Origin: Escallonia rubra
Lineage: Eukaryota > Streptophyta > Magnoliopsida > Escalloniales > Escalloniaceae
NCBI GenBank assembly: GCA_033065855.1
Contig: JAVXUO010002000.1
Span: forward strand, 248,001 to 312,000
Direction: 5' to 3'
Length of the DNA: 64,000 bases
This document shows, piece after piece, positions 23,001 through 35,348 of the stretch. The notes beneath the pieces are model-generated. The model had not been told where the DNA came from and did no database searches. It worked only from the letters and a program-made list of their open reading frames with translations. Within the stretch, counting starts at the first letter, position 1. Each line of letters opens with the position of its first letter. The position numbers and the translations under genes are program-made.

Positions 23001-24960
23001 CACATTCTCGCTTTAATTGGGCATTACCTTACGCTTAGACACATGCGTAAAAGATTATGATTAACTGGTACTTGATAGCATAGTTCAGAATGCGCTTGTA
23101 AGGCAAACTCTTAATTCTAAAGAACATGTTAGTCATACTTTTATTTCCAGAAAAATTTATTATCAAATGAAAACGTTAAATAATGTTCCTTTCTTTTTTC
23201 TTTACCTCATCGGACCTCAATTTTCCTGGAAATTTTTTCTTTACTTCACTTCATATGAATTTTCCTGGTATTAACATTTTTTCTTGAAATTCTTGACAAA
23301 TGAACGGAGCCTTAAGTGATTCCACTTATTGTGCAACAAAAGATTAGATCACCCAGAAAAGATTGCCTCTGTAATAAAGAACGGAAAATTAAGATGTCAA
23401 TATCCCTTCTCTTTTTTTTTTTTTTTTTGGTAAATTAGCATGTAGTAATAGATAAAAACCACTTTTTGACCTTCTTCTTTCAAAATATTCCATTTTATCT
23501 TCCCAATTGTGATCTCTTTTGGCATTGTGCACTTAGGGTGGGGGTAGCTATCCATAGAGAAAACAAAAGCCCACCCTCCATGTTTTTTTCTTTTTTTATT
23601 CTGATTAATACTGGAGGAAAAGAAAAACTAGCAGATAGTTCAGATTAAGAAAGGAAGGAAGCAAGAAAATGGAAAAGGAGATTAATTTGAAACGCCCTAG
23701 TTTTCAATGCTAACACTTAACCTTTGTTATACGTACTACTTTCGCCAACGATGACCAACAAAGTGTCCGTGAATCGAGAACTTCAAAGAGTGTCGCTAGA
23801 AAAACTTTTAGAACTGGCAAAACGTGAAATGCAATTATCAATTTCGGCGAGAAATTCCTACACGGGTGCTATCGCTTTTTAAGATTAGACTTTTGATAAG
23901 TTCATCAAGTACGAGCAGAGAATTAGGTGGTTAGTTAATGTACTAATAATGACTGTATCTCCCCCACAAAGGTACTTCAAATTCCTACGTTAATCGTGTG
24001 GACGATCGAGTTGGATATACCAACTCCGTGAGTTGCATGGTGATGTTAGAATCATTTACAAGAAAGATACGAGATGACACCTTGAGTCTAACGTTGTGTA
24101 CAAACATAGTATTAGGCTCTAATTACCCTGACTAACACGGTAAGATGTTGACCTTTCCACATCTTCATAATCATAATTAGTGTTTTGATTACATAACTTC
24201 CGTGTCACCCACTTCCAACCAACGGAAGCTTCTGGGGAGAACAAATCATAGTTCTACCAAATGACGACAATGGATGGTGAGATCCGTTGCTTTGGAAAGA
24301 TTTTTGCTGCAAAAATGATAATAAAAAAAATTAAGTATTATTGGTGACATTTTTATATATATCTTCAGCGACTATTTTTAACGGCACTTTTTAGCGTCGA
24401 TAAGTGAAATATTCACTCGATATATTCAGCGGCCATCGTTTCTCGTTATATGCAGGAATCGTAAGTTTTTCTACGGCATGGGTTGTAACAAAATGATGTC
24501 ATGTGTAGTTATTACTGTAAGGTCCTATTTTCTTAACCTTAAACCATAAATTAGCACTATCTTAATTAGAACTAATTCGTCAATTTGAAAAGAAAAAATT
24601 GCTTTTCATGCCAAAGATTTTGCTTTCATTTTCCTTTTCTTAGGTTGTACCCACTATGTTGTCGTATGGACTACGTGAACGTGGCTTGCAAAAAGCTACA
24701 AGACTTCATTCCCAAGTTTTTACTTGGAAAATTGCATTATATTTATGATAAAAAAATGTACAAAATTGGGCAAAGAGTACAACATCTTCACAAAATCTCA
24801 ATGTATCGAGGAGGAGATCTCCATCTATAGCAACGTCATAACGTAACAATTTTTTAGGAAAAACATGTATGGGGACTCTTACGAGTGAAACAAATATCAA
24901 AAAACAGATTAACAAGATATAAATGAGAACGGGTGGGCTAAAGCCTCGTCAATATACAAC
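20094..24960. other. Gene-poor spacer
   Basis: AT-rich sequence with no recognised exon. The part 20990-21310 contains several degenerate copies of a CTCGTACTTAAGATGGACAA-like unit. TTAGCGAC-type fragments occur near 21.7 and 24.35-24.48 kb. Homopolymer tracts are frequent. Confidence 0.45.
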
Positions 24961-24984
24961 ATGAGGAGGATGGTGTGTGTGTGA

Positions 24985-25000
24985 GGGGGGGGGGGGGGGG
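24985..25000. repeat. Poly(G) tract
   Basis: Run of 16 G. Similar G or C runs lie at 26956-26968, 34162-34178 and 34371-34384. Confidence 0.9.
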
Positions 25001-25333
25001 TGTTTGGATAGGGAGGACATGGACCATACCCGTGTTCGAAGAAACAAAAATACCTCAAGAAGCATGGTCTATAGCTATACAAACCTAGTTTGTCCTACCT
25101 CAGAGCATGCTTACAAGAGTTTGACAAAGAAGAGAGTGGCAAATCAAATAAGGCAAGCTTTGTCAACCATCAGATCTTCGATTTTCAAAGTTCATACGTT
25201 CGCATAGAAAGAATATTATGCCATTGAAATCAGAAAGCAACGTATCTTCAAGCGCTATGAAATAACTTTGTCGTCACATATCTAGGCTCGTCCTTGTTGT
25301 GTCTTTTCATAAAAGATAAAAATTATCATAAGG

Positions 25334-25334
<1 letters not shown>

Positions 25335-25381
<47 letters not shown>
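25335..25381. repeat. (CA)n microsatellite
   Basis: Uninterrupted CA tract of about 47 bases. Confidence 0.95.
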
Positions 25382-25383
<2 letters not shown>

Positions 25384-27670
25384 CAACTAATTTGGGCATT
25401 CAATCAAAAAACGATAAGATGTAAGATAGTCAAAGTACTGCAAACTAACTTGGATTTTTAATTCCCTTTAATTAGTCGCTGAACATGTGACACACCTGAG
25501 TTTAACACAAAAAAAAAAATTTCAAATGGAAGTAATTAATAATATCAAAGTGAATCTAAGTAAAAACAACTTAAGTTTAGCATCTAAATAATAAAAACTA
25601 ATTTCATTACCTCCCCATATTGTCCATGACATGCGCCGTACCTGCATTCCCTCATCACGTGCTTCTAGTTCAACGCTTACATAGTCAACTGTCACATTTT
25701 TCTACGTTTTTTTTTTCTTTTATTTTTTTCAAGAAAAAATTGCATTTTCTAACTAATTTCTTTTTTTTTTTTTTTGTCATTCTTAATTTTTCACCCTTTT
25801 TTTTCGTTTGTGCACCGCACCACCTAGGTGAACCCTTTTTAGAGGCAAACATTTCTTTTAATTGCTAGCAAACCATCTTCGCTAAGATGTGTAATTTTGA
25901 TAGCAATTTTAGAGAAAGATTCAGTTATACTTGATGTTAGTACCTGGCTAAAATTGTCGTTGAATGTTGTTAATGAAAATATATTGTCGTTTTTAAGGAA
26001 CGATGTTAAAAGGTGTTTGAGATTGATTTTAGAATGATCACACACAATTAAATCAGGTTTGAAGTGTTTGGAAAAAAAATAATTAATAAAATATGCTTCA
26101 ATGTGTTCAAAACTGATTAAATACAGAATTCTTATTTTCTTGGATTTTGATTTATCAAGTTTGATATAGAGAATTACTAAAATATCTTCACATATAAACC
26201 GACATTAAATGCCCATTTTCAATTTAAATACACTTTATGGTAATCTTGTCATACTAAACCTATCTAAACATCTTCAACAACTTTTAAGCTATTATGCTTA
26301 AACAATTAATTAAAGCTGATTTAAGAAAGTGATTCAAGTTTAATAAAATCTACTTTTGGGCCTCTAAGTGTATAAATAATTGTCATTAGCCGCTTTGATT
26401 ACACTCAAAGACTCAGTTTTAAATCGTGACAAGTGACGACTAACTTTACTCAAAAGCTTAACATTATACTTAAAGGAGTTATTCATGTACACATATGTTT
26501 CTTTTTTCTTTTTCTTTTTTTCAACAGAATATAAGAAAAATTAATACTTATTGACTAGTGTACCACCTTACCCCGTAGAAGACCGCCAACCAACCAGGCC
26601 CAGCCGCCGGCCACCGCCCCAGGAAATGGCAGGTGTCCAGGGTGACACCGTTAGCATTTAAAGGAAAGCTATTTCCAAGTGGTACACTTCTGGGACAAAA
26701 TGGGAGAGGCTTGCACATTGATGGATACTCTCTTGGGGATATAGGTTGACTTTGGCAATGTGTACTTACAATGAAAAGGCAAGTGGGATCCCTTACGACT
26801 TACGTTATCAACGACTTTAAAAGTTTGAGTTGTTATTGAACGTACGTGCGTGCTAACGCTCATAACGTCCGAGCATGCAAAAAACAATTGGAGAAGATAT
26901 TTACAAGCAAAAATATTATTGCGATACTCGTTTTTAGCAATGAACATTTTATGCAGGGGGGGGGGGGGAGTGTAAAAGTCTCACCAAAAAGTAAATTCAA
27001 ACAATGTTCAAAGTAACCAAATTTACCAAAAGGAAAAAAAAAGGCAAAAGTTTTGAATGTAACGAAAAAGGATATGAAGGATTGCAGTGACAAAAATCTA
27101 AGTCACCGTAAATACTTACAAAATTAAACAAATGAGATGCGATTTTTAACGCAGATCGGGTATGCCTATTACCTTGGATATTAAGAATAATGAGGTCGAC
27201 TGATGTCAAGGACAAATTGTGCACACCAGTTGCAATCTTTCTTAGTCATCTGCGAGGACGATAAGTTATTCGATGCCTTAGATAAACAGAGACCAAGAAC
27301 CTAGTCGGATGATTTCGCATCAAAAATATTGGTCCAGCCCCCTTACTGACTAAGATTTAGAGTTGCTATCAGCTAGGAAAAATCAAAAGGAACGCTACTT
27401 TGTTTGGCGTAAAGGACCCGAGCCTAATCTGAATGCACCTTGTAAGGGTTTGGCTGCTTATATGCACGCCTGGTGGTCCATATTCCTCAAGTCATTCACG
27501 TTGCCGTGCGCATCCGCCCTCTTCTGCTTCTTGCCTCTCTTTTAAGAGTTCTAGAACTCCCATAGTATCATAGATCGTGTTAATGCGAAAGTGCCAGAAA
27601 TTTTGGATCTATCAATGGAGGAAAACGGTGTCGAAAACAAGACAAGAATTCTCTACTGTAGACCCGTTAA
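25382..27670. other. Gene-poor spacer before the trnP copy
   Basis: Mostly AT-rich. A short GC-rich island lies near 26570-26640. The part 27350-27670 is less AT-rich than its surroundings and could be organelle DNA transferred together with the adjacent trnP, but I recognise no organelle gene in it. Confidence 0.4.
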
Positions 27671-27744
27671 AGGGATGTAGCGCAGCTTGGTAGCGCGTTC
27701 GTTTTGGGTACAAAATGTCACGGGTTCAAATCATGTCATCCCTG
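27671..27744 (+). tRNA. trnP-UGG: Plastid-type tRNA-Pro (UGG), probably a nuclear pseudogene copy
   Basis: 74 bases that fold as a tRNA. The acceptor stem AGGGATG pairs fully with CATCCCT. The D arm is GCGCAGCTTGGTAGCGC, the anticodon loop TTTGGGT carries UGG, and the T loop is TTCAAAT. Sequence and fold match chloroplast trnP-UGG, as I recall it, almost base for base. Two changes each break a stem pair: C in the anticodon stem (TTCGT against ACAAA) and A in the T stem (ACGGG against CATGT). Nuclear tRNA-Pro genes look different. It is therefore best read as plastid DNA moved to the nucleus, directly or by way of a mitochondrial copy. Plastid neighbours (trnW, petG, psaJ) are not recognisable here, so the fragment is short. 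Confidence 0.85.
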
Positions 27745-29100
27745 CATTCACGTAAATTTTGTGTAATTTGAGATATTGAAATAGAAGCATAGTCTTTGCC
27801 ACTGCTTTCTAGGTACTAAGAGGGTAGGCAAAAGCTAGCGAACAAAAAATGACGAACAATTGCACGATTTTTTTTTCTTATACTACGGTTTAAGGAATTA
27901 AATAAAAGCAAATCTTCGCACGAGAGACACGAACACGGTTTCAATCCCTTCAACGACGAAACGAATTGCTTTCATTTTTTAAGGGAGACACAAAGTTCAA
28001 GCAAAAAATGGGTGACAACCATAATTCTAATCCAAAATAAAAAAATAGCAAGGGAGGGGTGAGAAGAAGAGAAAAGGGAGAGAGGGGTGGGAGGGCTGGA
28101 GGAAAGGTCTCTCCACCCCATGAAACCCCCCACAAGGGCGGCGATTAGGTTCTTTTTTAATTGAGAGATAGAGGTTGTTAGTACTAGTTTGACCTAAAAT
28201 CAAGTACGTTGGGGCAAAAAGTTTTTTTTTTTCTTTTCCCCCTTCTCTAAGATGAGATTTCAGCAAAAAACTGATATTGATACAAGAAACTAACAATAAT
28301 ATGATTGAATACAGTTATGGATACCCTTTTCAGAACATATTCATTTTTTTTTATAGGGGTGTGAACGGATTGGATTCGAATCGTGAACGGGTATTTGCAT
28401 TTGATAAGTATCAGCCGAGCTCGAATGCTGAACAGTTATAAAAGTTTGAATTTCTATTTGCAAGAAATAAACGAACTGTCATCTGGCTAATTTTGTACCT
28501 TTTTTGCGAGAATAACATTGCAGTGGTTTATCAAAAAATTTCTCACATGAATAGAAAAAAAAATTAATCGCGTATTAAATGAATTGAATACATTTATATT
28601 CACTTTTGACAATTACAATACAAACAATAGCCTCTTCAAACAGACACGAAGAATGTCTGCTTCAATAAACACTAAATCAAACTTCCAAATCTCCATCTGC
28701 AGCCCTAGTTCTTTATGTTAGTCTTTAGTGACAATTAGAACGCCGTTTTTTTGAAATTCAAAAAGCCAAATTGCAAATTACCAAACTAATCAATAAAAGA
28801 AAATTTTTTACTACTACCGAATTATAGGATGATAACCAACTCTCCATACAGCAACAATTGATTGTTGGTAATGCTCTCGGTGACTTTTTTTAGTTACGCT
28901 GAAAAGTACTGCAAAGAATTATTACCGAAAGCGTTAACAGAAAAGTCACTAAAAATATCTAGCAACTGTTAAATATCGTTATACGCAGACTTATAACTAT
29001 CTTGCCGACTTATAACTATCTCCTTACGATATCAACAGCTCAGTCACAAAAGCACAAATGAAGCATCCCAACAGACAAAAAACCCCTTACACGAGTCACT
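27745..29100. other. Spacer upstream of the membrane-protein gene
   Basis: No supported gene. It holds a TTAGCGAC-type repeat at about 28830-29000 with GTGACTTTTTTT and AAAAGTCAC arms. Open frames at 27950-28296 are low-complexity shadows. Confidence 0.45.
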
Positions 29101-29719
29101 TTCTCTACACTACATCACACATGATTTCATCACAAGTTTACAACACACACACACACACACAGACTCTCTCCCTCTCCCTCTCTCTGAAATCCTCCTAGAA
29201 AATCCCCCACATTATTCTTCTCTTCCCATCAACTCATCACATCCAAGCCAGAGTGGTGGATATATACAGGTCAGTTCATCAATCACACATACCCAACCCA
29301 CACAACAAAGTCCATTCCCATGCCAACAAGAAGATAAGAGGAAGGTGGCATGTTGCTTTATGTTTTGAGGTTTCAAGTAGTTTCTCTTTTCAACCCATTG
29401 TAGCAGTTGAAAGGGGAAGCAAGAAAAAAGGGGAAAGAAAAAACAAAGTCTACATGAACTTTTCTTTCTTATCGTTCACGAGATTTTTGGTCTGTTCATG
29501 CGATTGTTTATTGCAGACTTGACTAAAAATTCCGTCTTGTTTCTTCTGATATGTTGATTTGATCAGGTGGTGGATAGCGAAAGCCCCTTTCGGCACGCAA
29601 GCCTGTATGTAGATACATACCTCCCTCCACTTCGATCTCTTCCTCCCTACGTGCTCTCTTTTCCTTTTCCTTCCATTTCCTCTCATCACTTTCTCTCCTG
29701 CGTGGAAGCTTTGTTTGAC

Positions 29720-32655
29720 ATGACGGAAAACCCAAAGTTGGTAGGCATCGTTTTTCTGGGTCTTGTCTATCTTGTCTAGATTATCATCTTTTCTTTCTGC
29801 AACCATCTTGTCTATAGATATGTATAAGTTCTGCTTGAAAATCTTCAGGAGGGTATGGATTCTGATGCTAGGAGCTCATCCATGGAAGCTTGTGACAGAG
29901 AAGAAAAGGGTACCCGGAAAATCACCATCTCTGATCAGATAAACAGTCTGCAGTACGCAAATGTGAAGTCCGATAGCTTCATAGTTGACATGGAACGCTT
30001 CTCTCATGTCACCAGCAAAGATGTCACCCCAAATTCGAGAATTACCGTAAGCTTTTCTTCCTTTCCTGATTATGCTTTGTTTCTTGATCTTGAACCTGCC
30101 AAAAGGAGGAAAAAAAAAAGGTGTTTTGTCATTGATTACGTTTTCAAAACAAGACTAATGACATTAACTAGATAACACGTAACTGCCACTTCTAGATCAA
30201 CTTTGCGGCCATTGCAATCGGCTGATTCCTTTATCCATTACTTACCTTTTGGAGACTTAGTACTAATCATCATCGTCATCTCCACCATAATTATCTATTG
30301 CCAAGTTGTTATCTCTAACTACTTTAATTATAGCCTAAGTATTCAAAAGGCAGCTGCTTTTTGTTAAACTCGTTTGAAAAGAAATTTAGCTTCAGTTCTG
30401 ATATCTTCTTTATACCTGGGATGAAAAAGTTGCAGAGGAGCTTTTCGAGGAAAGGGAGCCAAAGAGCGGCAGAGAAGAAGATGAGTGCAAGTGGCGACAG
30501 TGAGAGAGAAACCAGTAGTGTTGTTGCGACGTCTTCCCCAAGAGGTGAGTGACCATTTATATCTTATACTTAAAAGTTAAAACTTGCTACAAACAAAAGT
30601 AGTCACATCTTTACATTGTTTTTGTCATCATTTTGGAGAAAGAAGCCAAGGGCTTAACAAAGCCAGAGTCTGTCATTTTGTTTTCCAAGCTATAGCCTCC
30701 AAAAATAGAAGAAAATTCACCTCTTTCGGCATTAAATCCAGTCTACATCGGTGGTATAACATTTATGCCATAACAACTGTAGTGATAAAATCTTATTGCT
30801 AAAATCTATAATCAGAGTCTTTTGTCGCTAAATGCATTTAGCGACATCTTTTATCACAGTAGAAGATCCTAGCTAGTCCCTTTTTCCGGTTTTTGTCATG
30901 TATGTAGACTGAGTATGATATATGTACAAGAAGAATTATAGATTAGTGTACTCACTAAAATAAGTGGCTGAATTATGATCTTTAGCGACAACTAGATATG
31001 GAGATGTGTCGCTGAAGAATTGTAAAATCAGAGAGGATCACATTTGGTGGCGACTCTAACATATAGCGACGGTTACGACCACACTCGACGACTTGTTGTG
31101 GAAGGGTTAGGCCAATGAATTAGAATCAACCAACTGATGTACAATCCTATGTTTTCAGCTTAATCTGGGTCAACCTTAATTAATTAGAGGCTTAATTTGT
31201 TCTAAAACTATCAATTAGGGGAATATGAGATCGGTGCAGATACAATTAGCATACTGACAAGTATGTAGGATAAGTTGGATTGATCATGCCATACTGGGTT
31301 CCACCTAACTGCCAAATTACACAATTTTTAACCTCTACTTGGGTAGTTCAATCAAGGTGGTAACCCAATTTAATATTTAGTGGTAGCTAGCTTGCTATGT
31401 GATTTTCTATCAAGGTGAAGATAACTTAAGTATTGATTAGTCTATGATTAACTTGCAATTATAGCGTTTGATTGCACACCAATCGCATCGGTCGATTAAA
31501 TTAACCAACACCAGAAAGCATAGACATCGGTTGGGTGTTTAGGTGAGGCGTTCAGATCTGTGATCTCAAAAGCTTTGATTGATACTAAAGAAATAAACTT
31601 CTTGTTGTGTGTGCTCAACAGTTTTAGGTATGAAGACCCTTCATGATTTGATTGGTAGGTTAGCAAATTTGGCATGAGATGTCAGACAAGATTCAATTCC
31701 CTCTAAAATTGAACCGGTCACCGATCAACTATTGATCTTGAGAGTTCAAAGTTGGAGCGGAATGATCAATTCCTGATAGTTAACAATGGTCTTTTTATCG
31801 AAAGGAGTCATTAAAGGTGGCGATGACTCGATTTCGATAACAAAAGCTTTGCAAGGTTTGATGTTACTAGAAGAAGACCGTTTCCAAATTGGTAATTGCT
31901 TTAGGACAAGTTGCAATCGCAAAGTCTTCGTTTGGGCAAGAAAACAGACCCACTGCTGGCAAACAAATCATTCAAATTTATATATATAAACTGGCTACTG
32001 GCTACCACAGACACATATACATGCATGTATACATATTCAGGTCTGTGCCTCTACCCCTACGTATTTGGTAAAGTGGCACTCTGGTGCACGAATCTTCCTA
32101 GTTTGGTATATAGAAGTGCAGACAACAGACTGTCATTCCTTTTTGTTTCCGTCCATACTGGAAAGCACATGCTTTTGATTTGCTAGAAACTTGGTTGTGT
32201 AGCCATATTTTCATGTGTGTCAGCTATTGTGTACGGTATTTTTAAACTGCAGCTGCTTTTGTAGGGGTTGGCACGCCCGAAAAGCCCATGCTGGTGACGG
32301 TGGGGCCGACCGACCACCCCGCCAACCCACAAGTTCAGCATCAGATCACTATTGTGACCGGAAACGTCGGCACCACCACCCCGACGGGCGAAAGCAGATA
32401 CGGTAACAGGAGATTCAGTTTCAGGCGCTCGTCTTCGTCTTGGACCATCGACCCCAGGAGGATCCTTCTCATCTTTGCCACCTTGTAAGATCAGAGTCCA
32501 TACACTTCTCTAAAGCTGAAGCAACTGAACCATGAGATGCAGTGGTTTCATTGTTTCTCCTCTTCTGTGGCAGGTCAAGTATGGGAACTATATTACTGAT
32601 TTACTTCACGCTTTCCATGGGCAAGCTCGGTGAGGATGACAATGCACTCAATTAG
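29720..32655 (+). CDS. Plant-specific small protein with a C-terminal membrane anchor, function unknown
   Basis: Five coding exons: 29720-29740, 29849-30046, 30436-30544, 32265-32484 and 32574-32655, giving 209 residues. All junctions are GT..AG and phases agree. The first exon encodes only MTENPKL, and ATG 29855 (residue 10) is an alternative start. The N-terminal half is polar and Ser/Lys-rich (KITISDQINSLQ, then RSFSRKGSQRAAEKK). A Thr/Pro/Val segment follows (KPMLVTVGPTDHPANPQ), then FSFRRSSSSW, and a single hydrophobic segment at about 177-199 (ILLIFATLSSMGTILLIYF) near the C-terminus. This suggests a tail-anchored or single-pass protein with a cytosolic, phosphorylatable N-terminus. Exon 3 could instead start at 30430, adding Leu-Gln. 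The CT-rich leader lies at about 29100-29700. No enzymatic motif is visible. Confidence 0.75.
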
Positions 32656-35348
32656 TAGAGCTTACCGACACCGTCAGCTCCTCCAGATAATTAAGAAACC
32701 AAACATGATACTATATAGAGCAAAAACACAGGAGTCTACCCTTTTGAACTAACATGCTTATTTGGTTTAGAGTTGTGCGGAAAAAGGGATCCCAAGCAGA
32801 GAAGAAAGATGGTGGAATACTGAGACAGCAAAGCTAATACAGTTACCATTAGTGGGGGCTTCAAACTCTGCCATGTTCTCACTTTTTGCGAACTGGCTTT
32901 CTAATAAATGAAGACAAAGATAAAGAGCACTATAACAGAGATAGGAATCTTCAAATATAAACAACTGCAGAAGAAGATAGTGTGCTTACCTTTAACGTTA
33001 GTTTTGTGTATATCTGCATAAGACTAATGGAAGACAAGAATGTTGCTTTTGCCCTCTTTTCATCTTCCTTTTTCCTTACCCATCCCTTCAGTTCTGATTG
33101 TGCCTTTTGCAATCCAACCCAGCAACTCCTTTTTGTTGTATGTGGCTTTCATGTTAGTAGATAGTAAAGGAGAAACAACGAAATCTACCAGCAATGATAT
33201 ATATATGCATGCTTGTTTCACTTGAAGCTTTTCATATTTCCTGGAATATTCCTTTTTAGTAGAACTCTCTGGCATGCCACAAAATGTTTATGAAAGTAGG
33301 TCCAGGACAATGTGGCAACTCGAAGACATTGCTAAATAACCACTACAATATCTAGATGCATGTTAACAATATAGAGCTTATAATCCAGAATGAGAGCCTC
33401 CCAGAATTTTATTGAAGACTAAACTTCCATGGTAATACATTGTTCACATCCCTTAATAAAAGAGAAGGGTACCAAATAGTAAGGTCTCAGGCCTAATTAA
33501 GTACAGAACGTTAGGCTGATCGTCAGCAACTGCTGGCTATGGCACATATCCAAACTATATTATCAGCTAAGTAGCATATAGACAGCTGCTACGAGGAAAC
33601 ATAAATCAAGAATGAACCAATGAACTCAGCAAGAAGAAAAAAGGATGTCAACGAGCAAAAGATTTCTCCTATCCTTCTGAATTTGTTTGAGAAATCATGT
33701 GCCCAGTGGCATGGCAGACATTTATGATCAACATGTTTCTCTAATTCCAACGAATCATAAGGGAATAAGAAAGGTATGTGAAAACACACAAACTCGAGAT
33801 GTGGGGGTCCAGCACATATCTCCAGCCACTAGTATGTTTGAAAGAGGAATTGGTTAGTACTGGTGCAAATGTTGCTGTTGCCTACCTCCTCCTTAATCAT
33901 CTCTCCAATGAGTATAATAATAGAACAGTCACATACAATCTATCTGACAGGGTACAGGGTACCACAACTCATAACTAAGCAAGCATCAATTACAACCTAA
34001 AAACATGACTCGTGTGGTTCTCTTTGTGTGGTTTTCTCACTAACTAAACTACCCAGAGGCAGAAACAACAACAACAAAGAGGTCATGATGTTGTTCTTAT
34101 GTAGTATGCTTAAGGCATGCCTTAACAAAGGAGAGCACCAGCGTTAAGACCCTGAGTACCGCCCCCCCCCCCCCCCCCAAACACCCACCCACCCACACAA
34201 CAACACCCACCCACCCACCAAAAGTAAGATATTAATGTCAAACATATCCCTCCTTATAGATGACTAGAACGCAATACATCTATTAGCAGCGAAATATATA
34301 TTTTTGTAATTAACACTCCATTTCTCACTATCATTCTTCTGCTTCTTCTTTTAGGGCATTTTCGTTTACTCCCCCCCCCCCCCCAAGGGAAACATGAACC
34401 TAGCAAATTTAACAAGTGACGGAGATACTGAAAGACGTGATAGCTTGTGGTTCCAGAGGAAAGAAGACTGTGCCAAGATAAAATGGAAAAACATGATTTG
34501 AATGATTGACATGAAGTAGTTTGGATAACGCTGCTTTCAGCTGAGTTATCAGAATCAATCTCAACCAACTTTACATGGCTACTTGTTAATCCTTTTTTAT
34601 TCTTTTTCTGAAGGCATCAACCCAATCTCTTGTACCTTCCTTCGTTTGACAACAACTTCAAAACGGATCATATCCTCGCTGCCGGTATCATTAACTAATC
34701 TTTTGCAACAGCTGTTTCACGCATATTCCTTCAAAAACTCATTTTGCATAAGCTAAATCTACGATTCTACACCCATGCCACTTTATCTGTCATTGGAAGA
34801 TTGCCGTGTCTACACCATACCAATACCTAAAGTCCAAAACCATCTGAGCACTTTGTAGCATCTATATGTATGTCCATAGATATTCTGAGACAGGATTGTT
34901 GGCAGTTTTCCCGTGCTCATAGAGCCAGTATCGGACGTCTCATAATAAACATAAATAACATTCTGCCACATCCAACAACGAAGATTTATAGGGTAAAGAA
35001 CAAAGTAATCTGCTAACGCTTCAATTTACAGTTCAATTTAAGTGTTACTGTCATTCAAATAAATGCACTCGTGAGGAAGAGGAAAAACTAAGGCACTCGT
35101 GAAAAAGAGAAAGTACAAAAAATTAACTTCAAATATTATAGAAAAGGCTTAATTCACCTTTGATGGCTATATTCATTGATAGGTAGCTGCTGCAAATCAG
35201 TATGTAGATGATATCATTTTAACATTTTAAAGCTGTACATCCAGGCTGTACTTCACTGCAGGCCTGAGAACCTAGGGCAGGTTGAACCCTTACCAAAAAC
35301 AGCCGCACCATACATATAATCAAGTTTGGCAAGGAGGAGTTGGCATCC
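32656..35348. other. Spacer between the membrane-protein gene and the PPDK regulator gene
   Basis: The 3' ends of both genes face each other here. I see no additional gene. Long C runs (34162-34178 and 34371-34384) and a CACCCACC-rich stretch (34179-34222) are the only notable features. Confidence 0.5.

Noticed and set aside
25335-25381. Direct repeats suggesting a CRISPR-like array
   Set aside because: It is a plain CA microsatellite. The other arrays in the window have adjacent repeats without unique spacers, and the DNA is eukaryotic.
27671-27744. A functional nuclear tRNA-Pro gene
   Set aside because: The sequence is plastid-type, two stems carry mismatches, and no nuclear tRNA context was seen.
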